This document shows, piece after piece, positions 24,487-34,038 of a stretch of 64,000 bases of DNA (the first letter of the stretch is position 1; every line of letters starts with the position of its first letter). Below the pieces are notes generated by a model that did no database searches, was not told where the DNA came from, and was given only the letters and a program-made list of their open reading frames with translations. Made by a program: the position numbers and the translations under genes. Location of the stretch: assembly GCA_051000815.1 (NCBI GenBank), contig JBPCNX010000047.1:112707-176706 (forward strand), in the 5' to 3' direction. The stretch comes from PSRF01 sp051000815. Lineage in GTDB: Bacteria; Acidobacteriota; Blastocatellia; Pyrinomonadales; Pyrinomonadaceae.

Positions 24487-25971
24487 ATGAAGTCTGATCG
24501 CCGCGGCTTTGATTACGAACCTGTGACGCGTACGAAGGCAACCCCGAGAAACGAGGTCACAGGTTCGTCGTTCGAACCGATCAAATCCAAACCATTCCCT
24601 GCCGAAGCGACTCCCAAAGAAGTTTTACGCCCGGAAGAAGAATCGAAATCTAATGCCGGCACTCAGCAGAGTGAAGGTTCCGCCCGAGAACTCAAGGGAC
24701 CCGATCAGATCTGGAACAGCAGGCGGGGGCACGGTCTCACCTTTGCAGTTCTTTTTACCTACACGACGCTCGCTTACTTTCGTCCTTACGAACTCTCGCC
24801 CGCACTTGCCTGGACTGCGTGGCTTCCATATTCGCTGGCTGTACTTATGGTGGCCATCTTTATTCCCACCGGAATCGCTTTGGAAGGACGAATAACTACA
24901 CGGCCCCGTGAAGTGAACCTGCTACTGCTGTTCGGTTTGATAGCTCTAATTTCAATTCCTCAGGCGATCGATCGATCGCTGGCCTGGACAACTTTCTACT
25001 CGCTGTTCTTTAAGACAGCGATTGTTTTTATCGTGACGGTAAATGTATTGCGGTCGGAGTTTCGTTTGAAGGCGATGATCCTTCTTGGAATCGTAGTGGG
25101 CTGCTTTATGAGCGTAAGTGCCTTTGGCAGCCTGGTCAGCGAGGATATGCGTGCAAGGGTGGGGATTAATAATATGTTCGGTGAACCGAATGCGTTGGCG
25201 CTCCATCTGGTTACCGTAATTCCGCTCGCAGTAGCCCTGTTGCTAAGTACCCGAAACATCATCAACAAAGCTATCTATATCGTTGCCACGCTTGTAATGC
25301 TGGCGGGATTGTTTGCAACCTTCTCACGCGGAGGATTTCTGGGCCTTGTCACTGCCGCTGTGGTGTTGCTTTGGAAATTGGGGAAGCGGAACAGGATGGC
25401 CATGCTAGTGGTTCTTATGCTTGCGATTTTTGCAGCGATCTTTCTGGCACCTGGCGGATATGAAGGGCGACTTGAGTCGATTTTCGATTCCAGCAAAGAC
25501 CTGGTTGGCTCATCCGCTGCGCGCAAAGAGGTTCTTCTGAGATCCGTCTGGATAGTTCTTGGTAGCCCTCTTCTCGGAGTTGGCATTGGCAACTTTCCGA
25601 TTGTTTCCATACACGGCCAGGTGAGCCATAACAGCTACACACAGGTGGCGGCCGAAATGGGATTGGCGGCGTTGACGTTATTTTTGATGTTCATAATCGT
25701 ACCGTATAGACGGCTTAAAAAGCCTCAGGACGAGAGCGCCGAGGAGAAGCGACACTCGCGCTTCTATTACTTATCGATTGGGCTTCAGTCGAGCATCATT
25801 GGCGGCATGGTAGGCGCATTTTTCCTCTCTGTTGCCTATGAAGGCTACATGTATTCCTTGGTCGCCTACGCTATTTGTCTTCGAGGTCTTTATTCACTTC
25901 AGCCGGATGCCGCAAAACCGGCGGGTAGTTGGGCGATCGGCAATTCCGGACCGTCGGTAATTGAAAGGTGA
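24487..25971 (+). CDS. O-antigen ligase/polymerase (Wzy-like) membrane protein
   Basis: The 494-aa protein has an unusual polar, charged N-terminal tail of about 80 residues, then about eleven hydrophobic helices. FATFSRGGFLGL and the large extracytoplasmic loop followed by GVGIGNFPIVSIHGQVSHNSYTQV (seen in two parts) are typical of the Wzy_C/O-antigen ligase superfamily, which polymerises or ligates undecaprenyl-linked repeat units at the outer face of the inner membrane. Together with the adjacent flippase it indicates a Wzx/Wzy-type route for the polysaccharide. Confidence 0.82.
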   Translation: MKSDRRGFDYEPVTRTKATPRNEVTGSSFEPIKSKPFPAEATPKEVLRPEEESKSNAGTQQSEGSARELKGPDQIWNSRRGHGLTFAVLFTYTTLAYFRPYELSPALAWTAWLPYSLAVLMVAIFIPTGIALEGRITTRPREVNLLLLFGLIALISIPQAIDRSLAWTTFYSLFFKTAIVFIVTVNVLRSEFRLKAMILLGIVVGCFMSVSAFGSLVSEDMRARVGINNMFGEPNALALHLVTVIPLAVALLLSTRNIINKAIYIVATLVMLAGLFATFSRGGFLGLVTAAVVLLWKLGKRNRMAMLVVLMLAIFAAIFLAPGGYEGRLESIFDSSKDLVGSSAARKEVLLRSVWIVLGSPLLGVGIGNFPIVSIHGQVSHNSYTQVAAEMGLAALTLFLMFIIVPYRRLKKPQDESAEEKRHSRFYYLSIGLQSSIIGGMVGAFFLSVAYEGYMYSLVAYAICLRGLYSLQPDAAKPAGSWAIGNSGPSVIER

Positions 25972-25975
25972 GGCA

Positions 25976-27508
25976 GTGACGTCCCTGGACGACAAGACAA
26001 CCTTAACCTCGCGGGCCGCCTGGCTTGTACTTGGTAAGACCTTGGCGTTTTTTTTCGCCTTTGCACTTCCACTCCTCCTTGTAAGGCGGATGAGCCAGTA
26101 CGAGTTTGGACTCTACAAACAGATCTTTCTTTTTGTTACTACAGCAATGATGCTGTTGCCCCTTGGTTTTCACATGAGCGCTTACTACTTTCTGCCGCGC
26201 GAGCCGCAATGGGGCAAGCAAGTAGTATTGAACATCCTGTTGTTTGAAGTCTTGGTTGCGATCATCGCCTGTGTCGTGATCGTATTGTGGCCCTCGTTGT
26301 TGATGGCAATGTTCAAGAGTGATGAAATAGCTCGCTTGTCGCCCTCCATAGCCCTGGCTGTTCTGACCTTCATTGTTTCCGCACTTCTGGACCACATGAT
26401 TCTCGCTCGAGGCGAAACCAAACTGGCCACTGTGCTGGTGGTCGCCTCTCAGTTGACCAAGACACTGGCGCTGCTTACCGCCGCGATAGTGTTCGGTACG
26501 GTTCGGTCCCTACTTTACGCATCTATTATTCAGGCTTCTATTCAGGTGTTTGTGCTAATGCTATATCTGCGGGCCAGATTCGCAAACTTCTGGAGAGCAT
26601 TCAACTGGGGTATTTTTCGGGAGCAGCTCGGATATGCATTGCCACTGGGTATTGCGTCCCAACTCTGGATGCTACAAACCACGCTCGACAATTTCTTTGT
26701 CTCCTATACATTTGGACCAGGCGATTATGCGATCTATGCCGTCGGCTGTTTCCAATTGCCGCTGGTGGTCATAGTAACTGAATCGCTTGGACTTACGACT
26801 ATTCCGCGCCTGAGCCAGATGCAAAAGGAAGGGCGCATGCGTGAAATTCGCGAGTTGCTAGCCAGGATGATGCGGAAACAGGCAGCAATCTTCGTCCCGC
26901 TCTACGTGTTGCTCCTTGTCATAGGACGGGAATTCATCGTCGCGCTCTTCACGCGGCAATATCTGGCGAGTTGGCCAATTTTCGCGATAAATCTGATTTT
27001 GGTTCCGCTTGCGATCGTTACCAGCGCCACCGATCCCGTCATGCGTTCTTATTCTGAACATCGTTACTTTCTTTTGCGGCTGAGAATAGCTTTGGTGGCT
27101 CTTTTGGCAACTGCCCTGTGGTTTGGCACTGCGCGTTACGGACTGATTGGAGCAATATCGATAATGGCTGGAGTGAACATCATCCAAACAATCATAATCG
27201 CAGTAAAAACCACGAGGATTCTTCAGCTCAGCAGAAGCGATTGGTTGCTCTTTAGAGACTTCGGCAAGATTTTACTGGCGTCAGTCCTTGCCGGAGTGGC
27301 CGCCTTACTTATAAAGATCGCTTTAGTTGGTTCTCCCGCAATCATTACGGTTCTGGTTTGCGGAGCAGTTTTTGGAATGGTTTACCTTTGTTTCTTTCTT
27401 TTGTTTAAAACACCGACGCCGGAAGAGCGTGAAGGATTGGGCCGCATGGCAACGCGTTTGTGGCAACAGCTGTTTTCGAAAAGTACTTCACCAGTTCAAA
27501 GTCTCTAA
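25976..27508 (+). CDS. Polysaccharide flippase (Wzx-like, MOP superfamily)
   Basis: I choose GTG 25976, just after AGGTGAGG and 4 nt past the preceding stop; a TTG at 25961 is the alternative. The 510-aa protein has 12-14 hydrophobic helices, with MSQYEFGLYKQIFLFVTTAMM and QTTLDNFFVSYTFGPGDYAIYAVG typical of oligosaccharide flippases. It should move lipid-linked repeat units across the inner membrane for the Wzy-like polymerase encoded just upstream. Confidence 0.85.
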   Translation: MTSLDDKTTLTSRAAWLVLGKTLAFFFAFALPLLLVRRMSQYEFGLYKQIFLFVTTAMMLLPLGFHMSAYYFLPREPQWGKQVVLNILLFEVLVAIIACVVIVLWPSLLMAMFKSDEIARLSPSIALAVLTFIVSALLDHMILARGETKLATVLVVASQLTKTLALLTAAIVFGTVRSLLYASIIQASIQVFVLMLYLRARFANFWRAFNWGIFREQLGYALPLGIASQLWMLQTTLDNFFVSYTFGPGDYAIYAVGCFQLPLVVIVTESLGLTTIPRLSQMQKEGRMREIRELLARMMRKQAAIFVPLYVLLLVIGREFIVALFTRQYLASWPIFAINLILVPLAIVTSATDPVMRSYSEHRYFLLRLRIALVALLATALWFGTARYGLIGAISIMAGVNIIQTIIIAVKTTRILQLSRSDWLLFRDFGKILLASVLAGVAALLIKIALVGSPAIITVLVCGAVFGMVYLCFFLLFKTPTPEEREGLGRMATRLWQQLFSKSTSPVQSL

Positions 27509-27518
27509 TGATGTTTGA

Positions 27519-29201
27519 ATGAGAAATCAATTGCTCGAAGACGATAACACTACTGATAACGAGCGACTGCGCGTCGGATTGTTAGTCGACTCTTTAAGCC
27601 AGCCGCGGTGGATCGAATCAGTCATTCGGTCCATACAGGCGTCAGGTATTGCCGAAGTTGTTCTGGTTGTTAAGAATAACGAGTCACCGCCGGAAAAGAA
27701 GTGGAGGTATCAACGCTACTGGCAAAATCGCAAGCACCTTCTATACGCGGCTTACAACAGATTTGACGAGTTCAAAACAAAGATAGATCCGGACGCATTT
27801 GAAACCGTTGATGTTGAGCCGCTCCTGCAGAATGTTCCGGTAATCTCCGTGGGGCCCCTCACCACCAAATTCACCGATCGGTTCAAAGAGAAAGACGTAA
27901 AGGCGATCCTCGATTACAAACTCGACGTTGCACTGCGTCTTGGCTTTCGTATTTTGAAAGGTGAGGTGTTGGATATAGCGAAATACGGACTTTGGTCCTA
28001 TCACCACGGAGATGGTGCCGTTAACCGTGGCGGTCCAGCAGGCTTTTGGGAAGTGATGGAAGGTGAGTCGGTTACCGGCGCAGTGCTTCAGGTTTTAACG
28101 GAGGAGCTCGATAACGGTAAAATAATCTGCCGATCGTGGTCGCCGACGAGTGACAAATTTTCGGCGCGGCTGAATAGAAATCACTACTACTGGAAAGCAT
28201 CGTCGTTCGTTATGCGGGCTCTGCGGCGGATTCATGCCGGTCAATTGCTGACGGAAGAGAACTCATATCGACCTTACAGTAACCGGCTTTACAAGACGCC
28301 TTCCAATGTTGAAATGATGAGAATGGGATCGAATTTGGTGGGGAAGTATTTCGTCAACAAGGTGCGATCCCTGACGTCGTTCGGTCAGTGGTCTCTGGCT
28401 TATCGTTTCAGAGTCGGCGCAGACGATCCAAACAATACGTTTTACAAGTTCAAGTACATCATTCCGCCGCGCGACCGTTTCTGGGCGGATCCTTTTCCCG
28501 TTTGTGTGGCGGGTAAGTACTTCGTCTTTGTCGAGGAATTCGTTTATCGAATCGGCAAAGGTCACATCTCGGTAATAGAGCTGGATCGCAAGGGAAACTA
28601 CACGTCTCCGATGACAGTATTGGAAACGGATTACCATCTTTCTTACCCGTGCGTGTTTGAATGGCAGGGCGAGTTTTACATGATTCCCGAGACTAGGGAT
28701 GATCGCTCGATCCAGTTGTACCGGTGCGCCAAGTTTCCGGCGAAGTGGGAGTTGGACACAGTGTTGCTTGATGATTTGAACGCGACCGATGCCACGGTTA
28801 TGGAGCACAATGGTCGCTGGTGGATGTTTGCGAATTTGGGCGAGAAATATTATCCGAGTGACTGGGATGAACTCAATATCTTTCATGCCGAGACGCTCAG
28901 AGGCCCGTGGCTTGCGCATGCACAGAATCCTGTCAAGTCTGACGTGCGTGGTTCCCGACCCGCGGGAAAGATTTTTGAGTGGTGCGGCAGCCTATATCGT
29001 CCCGCTCAGGACTCGTCAAAACTTTATGGTTATGCCATGTCGATAAACAGGATCACCAGTCTGAGCCCTGATGAGTACAGTGAGAAAGAGGTTGCCGCGA
29101 TTCTGCCGCGTTGGAACAAGAGGGTAATCGGGACGCATACAATAAACAGTTGCCAGGATCTGACAGTGATTGATTGTTTGATGAAGCGAAGTCGTTTTTG
29201 A
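27519..29201 (+). CDS. Formyltransferase-like domain fused to beta-propeller (glucosamine inositolphosphorylceramide transferase-like)
   Basis: The N-terminal half of this 560-aa protein (about 20-260) resembles methionyl-tRNA-formyltransferase-like folds, with YGLWSYHHGDGAVNRGGPAG in the position of the substrate loop and TGAVLQVLTEELDNGKII after it. The C-terminal half (about 280-555) has the WADPFPV, FVEEF, YPCVFEWQGEFYMIPE and RGSRPAG repeats of the five-bladed propeller family annotated as glucosamine inositolphosphorylceramide transferase-like. It probably transfers a formyl or sugar group to a nucleotide or lipid-linked sugar; the exact reaction cannot be read from the sequence. Confidence 0.7.
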   Translation: MRNQLLEDDNTTDNERLRVGLLVDSLSQPRWIESVIRSIQASGIAEVVLVVKNNESPPEKKWRYQRYWQNRKHLLYAAYNRFDEFKTKIDPDAFETVDVEPLLQNVPVISVGPLTTKFTDRFKEKDVKAILDYKLDVALRLGFRILKGEVLDIAKYGLWSYHHGDGAVNRGGPAGFWEVMEGESVTGAVLQVLTEELDNGKIICRSWSPTSDKFSARLNRNHYYWKASSFVMRALRRIHAGQLLTEENSYRPYSNRLYKTPSNVEMMRMGSNLVGKYFVNKVRSLTSFGQWSLAYRFRVGADDPNNTFYKFKYIIPPRDRFWADPFPVCVAGKYFVFVEEFVYRIGKGHISVIELDRKGNYTSPMTVLETDYHLSYPCVFEWQGEFYMIPETRDDRSIQLYRCAKFPAKWELDTVLLDDLNATDATVMEHNGRWWMFANLGEKYYPSDWDELNIFHAETLRGPWLAHAQNPVKSDVRGSRPAGKIFEWCGSLYRPAQDSSKLYGYAMSINRITSLSPDEYSEKEVAAILPRWNKRVIGTHTINSCQDLTVIDCLMKRSRF

Positions 29202-29237
29202 GACGTACTTGCCAAGTTTGCAAGCTGGAGGCTAGCC

Positions 29238-30017
29238 ATGCATGTTCATTATGAAGAACTAAATGACGTCGCGCGCTACATAGAGAACCATGCCCATGTG
29301 ACTCTAGAGGATCAAAGACCGACACTTCAGCACATGCTGAAAAACATCATGCAGTTCAAGAAGCTTGATGAGCACTCTCGAATGCTGGAGATCGGAGTGG
29401 GTAGCGGGTGGTTTCAGATCTACTGCAGGCAGCAACGGCTGAATATTCACGGTCTCGAAATCAGCCCACAGCTAATCGAAGTGGCTCGTGAATTTGGTCG
29501 TCGTTACAATACGGAGCTGGATTTGGCCGTCGGCAATATTGAAGAAACTGAAATAGGCGAATCGACATACGACGTCATTGTGGCTTCCTCTGTTTTCGAG
29601 CACGTTGAAGATTGGCAAAAAGGAGTTAAGAAGATCTTTCAAGCGTTGAAACCGGGCGGAGTCTTTTATTTTGATAGTACAAACAAATTCAGCTTTACCT
29701 CAGGCGAGTACAACTTCCCGCTTTATGGCTGGATGCCCAACAGCTGGCGATACCAGCTCCGGAAGTCGCGTCAGGGTGAAGACATTATGAAACTCGGCAT
29801 AGATTTTCATCAGTTTACTTATCCACAGCTGAGAGGATTTTTTCAGGACGTGGGCTTTTCAAAAGTACTGGATGTCGTAGACTTCAAGGATACCTCTCGA
29901 ATGGCGACACAAACTCCCATGAGAAAGGCGATCCTTACTTCGATAAAAACGATTAAACCGGTAAAGCATGTAGTTCTTACTTTTTTGCCCGCAACCATAT
30001 TTATCTGCATCAAGTGA
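29238..30017 (+). CDS. Class I SAM-dependent methyltransferase
   Basis: The 259-aa protein has motif I LEIGVGSGWFQIYC, the acidic loop after HGLEIS, DVIVASSVFEHVEDW (motif II region) and LKPGGVFYFDSTNKF (motif III), the standard Rossmann-type methyltransferase layout. The ATG is preceded by CTGGAGGCTAGC. The surrounding genes suggest methylation of a sugar residue. No membrane anchor is apparent apart from a mildly hydrophobic C-terminus (VVLTFLPATIFICIK). Confidence 0.82.
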   Translation: MHVHYEELNDVARYIENHAHVTLEDQRPTLQHMLKNIMQFKKLDEHSRMLEIGVGSGWFQIYCRQQRLNIHGLEISPQLIEVAREFGRRYNTELDLAVGNIEETEIGESTYDVIVASSVFEHVEDWQKGVKKIFQALKPGGVFYFDSTNKFSFTSGEYNFPLYGWMPNSWRYQLRKSRQGEDIMKLGIDFHQFTYPQLRGFFQDVGFSKVLDVVDFKDTSRMATQTPMRKAILTSIKTIKPVKHVVLTFLPATIFICIK

Positions 30018-30031
30018 TTGCCTAAAAACTA

Positions 30032-31933
30032 ATGTGTGGAATTGCCGGCTTAGTTGGAAATTTTGAACGTCACGCAGGTGCGGCGACAGTTCAATCTATG
30101 ATTGACGCACTGGCTCGCCGTGGACCAGATGGTGAAGGAATTGAATGCTGGGATGGCGCAGTTCTGGGTCACCGGCGGCTGGCCATCTTTGATCTCAGCC
30201 CCCTGGGCCGTCAGCCGATGCTCTCGCCCAGCCAGGACGTAGGCATAGTTTTCAATGGAGCCATTTATAACTTCCGCGAGCTTAGAAAAGAGCTTGAGGC
30301 GAGGGGGTATGGGTTTAAAACCCAGACCGACACCGAAGTTTTAATTCACGGTTACGACGCCTGGGGTATTGACGAACTGGTCAATAGAATCCGAGGGATG
30401 TTCGCCTTCGCGCTTTGGGATGCGAAGCGTCGCCGGTTGTTTCTGGTGCGCGACCGTCTTGGCGTAAAGCCTCTTGTTTATGCAGTAGACAACGGAAGGC
30501 TGGGATTCGCTTCCACTGTCAGGGCTTTACGAAAGGCAGGCTTTGTAAACGAAATTGATAGCGATGCGCTTGTAGAATACCTGGAGTTTGGGTATGTCAC
30601 AGACGATCGCGCAATCTATCGGGGCGCCGTTAAAGTTCCGGCAGCCACCATCGTCGAATGGTCAGAGGGGGAGCTGAACGCACGTCAATACTGGACGCCA
30701 CCGCTAGCCCGAAGCGATCCGTCAATTTCATTTGAAGATTCGGTTGAAGAGGTTGAGCGGCTGTTCCTGGAAGCAGTTGAGAAGCGGCTCTTTGCGGACG
30801 TACCTGTCGGAGCTCTTTTGAGCGGTGGTATCGATTCCAGTTTGGTTTGTTGGGCAATCGCCAAGCTGGGCGGTAACGTTACGGCCTTCACCGTGGGTAC
30901 ACCGGGAGATCCCTGGGACGAATCGACTGACGCGCGCGCGACAGCTTCACATCTTGGTCTTCCTCATCGCGTGCTGAATCTTTCGGGTGATGAGGCGCCG
31001 GAAATTAGTGAACTTGTAACTGCGTTCGCCGAACCGTTTGCCTGCGCTTCGGCCCTGGGCATGCTTAGAGTTTCGCGCGCAGTGGCGTCTGAGGCGACAG
31101 TATTGCTAACCGGTGACGGCGGTGATGACGTCTTTCTTGGTTATCCGGAACATCGAAACATCTGGAAGGCACAGAGAGGCGCTCAAGCGGTACCGCGCTG
31201 GGCGGCTGGAGCATGGATCGCTTCGCGCGACCACCTGCCAAAACCGGGAGCGCTAAAACGGGCAGGTTCGTTCATGGATTACATGTGCGGTGGTCTCGGA
31301 GCGGTGGCGTGCGCGCATGACGGACTGCCGAGTTACCACAAGCATGGTTTGCTTGGTGACCGTTTGCTCGAGGCACAGGTGCAACACAGAACGATTCCCT
31401 GGTCGCAGCAGTCCGCCAGGCAAGTACTCTCAGACTTTCTGAATTACGATCGTAAGACGCGCTTTGTGGGTGAATACATGACGAAAGTGGACGGAGCAAC
31501 CATGCACTACGCATTGGAGGCACGTGCACCTTTCCTGGATCAGGAGTTATGGGAATTCGCCGCAGCATTGCCTTTTGAAATTCGGCTGCGGCGGGGTCGC
31601 CTAAAAGCTATCCTGCGCGAAATCGCAGCCAGGAGAATTGGCGAACGGGTATCCAGTGGTCGCAAGCGTGGGTTTAGCATTCCGGTCCAGCGATGGTTAG
31701 CAGGACGCTGGCGCAGTAAGTTGGAAGACTTGTTACACAATTCCCAATTGGAAAAAGAAGGGTGGATACGATCTGCTCAAGCTCTTCAACTTCTGGACAA
31801 GACATCACGCACAGGCTGGGTACCTAATCAACTGTGGTACATATTTGTTCTCGAATCGTGGCTAAATCATGAGAAGGGTGAAGAAGAGAACTGGGGATCG
31901 ACAAGCGACGAAAGAATATCCGTTGCTTCCTGA
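30032..31933 (+). CDS. asnB: Asparagine synthase-type glutamine amidotransferase (first copy)
   Basis: The 633-aa enzyme begins MCGIAGLVG, with the catalytic Cys2 of class II glutaminases, followed by RRGPDGEG and LGHRRLAIFDLS. The synthetase domain has the pyrophosphate loop LLSGGIDSS and the GDGGDDVFLGYPEH motif. Within polysaccharide clusters such proteins are believed to convert sugar carboxylates, for example uronic acids, to amides rather than to make asparagine (WbpS in Pseudomonas is the model). A second copy lies at 40671-42623. The start has a weak ribosome binding site. Confidence 0.88.
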   Translation: MCGIAGLVGNFERHAGAATVQSMIDALARRGPDGEGIECWDGAVLGHRRLAIFDLSPLGRQPMLSPSQDVGIVFNGAIYNFRELRKELEARGYGFKTQTDTEVLIHGYDAWGIDELVNRIRGMFAFALWDAKRRRLFLVRDRLGVKPLVYAVDNGRLGFASTVRALRKAGFVNEIDSDALVEYLEFGYVTDDRAIYRGAVKVPAATIVEWSEGELNARQYWTPPLARSDPSISFEDSVEEVERLFLEAVEKRLFADVPVGALLSGGIDSSLVCWAIAKLGGNVTAFTVGTPGDPWDESTDARATASHLGLPHRVLNLSGDEAPEISELVTAFAEPFACASALGMLRVSRAVASEATVLLTGDGGDDVFLGYPEHRNIWKAQRGAQAVPRWAAGAWIASRDHLPKPGALKRAGSFMDYMCGGLGAVACAHDGLPSYHKHGLLGDRLLEAQVQHRTIPWSQQSARQVLSDFLNYDRKTRFVGEYMTKVDGATMHYALEARAPFLDQELWEFAAALPFEIRLRRGRLKAILREIAARRIGERVSSGRKRGFSIPVQRWLAGRWRSKLEDLLHNSQLEKEGWIRSAQALQLLDKTSRTGWVPNQLWYIFVLESWLNHEKGEEENWGSTSDERISVAS

Positions 31934-32025
31934 GTAAACACCCGCGTGATCCGGGCTCTCTTCGTTAAACTCGATTCGGGATCCAACCATTCTTTTCCTG
32001 CCGCAGAACCCCGCTACCTTTTCAA

Positions 32026-33216
32026 ATGTCGCCAAAGCGCAAAGTGCTCATCATGGTCGACAGCTTTGATACTGGTGGAGCTGAAAGCCAGGCGCTGCTG
32101 TTAACACGTCGTCTATTGGATCAGGGACGTTACGAACCATTTTTGGCTTGCCTGAAGCGTCGCGGGGTGTTGCTTGCCGAAGCAGACCAACTCGGACTCG
32201 GCCAGATCCCAGAGTTTCCGCTGACAAGTTTTTATGATGCCAACATGGTGAGACAGTTGTGCCGGTTCATTCAATACGTGCGTGAGCGAAGAATTGACGT
32301 TGTACATCCGCAGAGTTTCTATACGAACATCTTTGCCATCACCGGGGCTGCGCTGGCACGAGTGCCGGTGCGCATAGCCTTCCGCGGCGAAACTGAAGGA
32401 TGGCGAACACCGGCACAAAACTTCGTCGAGCGCTGGGCTTACCGGATTGCGAGCGCCGTTCATGCAAACTCGGATGCTGTGCGAAAGTATTTGATCGAGA
32501 ATGGCGTTGCCCCGGCCAGGATTATTACCGTGCATAACGGCCTTGAAATGTCTCGAGTAACGCCGGCCCCGGGCGTCGACCGGTTGCAGTTGCAGGCTGA
32601 ACTGGGGCTGCCACATCGTGAAGACGAAAGCTTCGTAACGATAATCGCGAACATGCGTCATGACGTGAAAGACCATCCGATGTTCCTGCGAGCAGCAGCT
32701 CGTGTTGCCAAAGAAATTCCCCAAACCCGATTTGTTCTCGCGGGCGAAGGAGAGTTGTCGGGGAGCTTGCAGAGCCTGGCGGCGGAGCTGGGTATTTCAG
32801 AGCAAACTCATTTCATCGGCAGATGCGACAAAGTTGCGGAGTTGCTCAGCCTATCTGACGTTTGCGTCTTAAGTTCTAAAGCGGAAGGCTTTTCCAACTC
32901 GATTCTGGAATACATGGCCGCAGGGTGTCCGGTGGTGGCAACTGACGTCGGAGGAGCGCGCGAAGCGATCCTCGAAGGGCAATGCGGTTTTCTGGTTTTG
33001 TCTGGCGACTACGAAACGATGGCAGACCGGATAGTCTTGCTGCTGCGCGATCCGCAGCGCGCTCAGAGTATGGGCGCCCGAGGCAGACAGATTGTCGAAG
33101 AAAGGTTTTCCGATAGGGCGCTGGCGGAAAACACGCAGGCTATGTATGACCATTTATTTGAGAGCTCGCGTGGAAAATCTGTCGACATGGAGAAGGTGAA
33201 CCGCGAAAGCGTGTAA
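32026..33216 (+). CDS. Glycosyltransferase family 4
   Basis: The 396-aa GT-B enzyme has the N-terminal DSFDTGGAESQALLL glycine loop, HNGLEMSRV at the domain junction, RFVLAGEGEL, and the GT4 C-terminal donor motif SSKAEGFSNSILEYMAAGCPV with its Glu-x7-Glu. It adds a sugar to the lipid-linked precursor on the cytosolic face. It is the last gene of this rightward run and converges with two leftward genes 7 nt on. Confidence 0.88.
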   Translation: MSPKRKVLIMVDSFDTGGAESQALLLTRRLLDQGRYEPFLACLKRRGVLLAEADQLGLGQIPEFPLTSFYDANMVRQLCRFIQYVRERRIDVVHPQSFYTNIFAITGAALARVPVRIAFRGETEGWRTPAQNFVERWAYRIASAVHANSDAVRKYLIENGVAPARIITVHNGLEMSRVTPAPGVDRLQLQAELGLPHREDESFVTIIANMRHDVKDHPMFLRAAARVAKEIPQTRFVLAGEGELSGSLQSLAAELGISEQTHFIGRCDKVAELLSLSDVCVLSSKAEGFSNSILEYMAAGCPVVATDVGGAREAILEGQCGFLVLSGDYETMADRIVLLLRDPQRAQSMGARGRQIVEERFSDRALAENTQAMYDHLFESSRGKSVDMEKVNRESV

Positions 33217-33223
33217 AGAGTCT

Positions 33224-34036
33224 TTAACTTGCCTGTGCGTAAAAATCTTCTTTGGGAGGGTCAGAGAGCAGTTCACTGGTGGCATTCCGCAAAGGTCGTT
33301 TGTAAGTAGCCACGAGGCTGACTCCTAAAGGAAATGTGGCACGATGAAGCAACCAACTTTCCGCGCCAAATAACGATGCCAGCATTTCGTTGACTAAGCC
33401 CGGATGATTGTCGTCGAAATCGCTTCGAGGCCGATCCCCCTTACCAAGTGCTCGACGTGAAAGACGAATGCCGGCGGCTAACGGAAACAGGATGCTGTTG
33501 AAGTACTTGATTTGATAACCGGCGATCTCCACGTCGTCGAACAGTTGCCTCAGGCTCCTACGGGTGTATCTGCGACGGTGCTCACTTACGACGTCTTGTC
33601 CACCCCACAAACTCGGCAATGCAGGAACTGTGATTAGAAGCAGCCCGCCTGGCTTCACCAATCGGACAGCCTCCAGCAGGCTATTATGATCGTCATCCAT
33701 GTGTTCGAGCACATCGAGGGCAAGAACTAGGTCGAACGAGGCATTCTTAAGAGGCGCATCACCAAGGCTACCCACCACAAAACCCAACGTGGCATCCACT
33801 CCGCTCGCATGAAGTGGTTCGATGTCGAGTCCGAACACTCTTCCGTTCTTTCCAGCGAATGGCGTGAGCCACTTTAAGCCTTCGGCAGGGCCGCAACCGA
33901 CGGACAGAATACGCCGCGAGACATTCTGAGGTCCGAGCTCGCGGTGAAGAATGGATTCGATGATTCTTCGCCGGCCTCGGAACCACCAATGCCATTGTTC
34001 AAGATTGCCGTATTGTTTGGCGAAGTCTTTTTTCAT
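33224..34036 (-). CDS. Class I SAM-dependent methyltransferase
   Basis: The 270-aa protein carries ILSVGCGPAEGLKWL (motif I), GLDIEP, FDLVLALDVLEHMDDDH and KPGGLLLITVPALPSLWG, the usual SAM-fold signatures of the Methyltransf_11/23 type. The N-terminus NLEQWHWWFRGRRRII is shared by methyltransferases encoded next to DPM1-like glycosyltransferases. It starts 2 nt after the stop of the upstream GT2 gene, so the two form a leftward operon inside the otherwise rightward locus. Confidence 0.85.
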   Translation of the reverse strand: MKKDFAKQYGNLEQWHWWFRGRRRIIESILHRELGPQNVSRRILSVGCGPAEGLKWLTPFAGKNGRVFGLDIEPLHASGVDATLGFVVGSLGDAPLKNASFDLVLALDVLEHMDDDHNSLLEAVRLVKPGGLLLITVPALPSLWGGQDVVSEHRRRYTRRSLRQLFDDVEIAGYQIKYFNSILFPLAAGIRLSRRALGKGDRPRSDFDDNHPGLVNEMLASLFGAESWLLHRATFPLGVSLVATYKRPLRNATSELLSDPPKEDFYAQAS

Positions 34037-34038
34037 TC

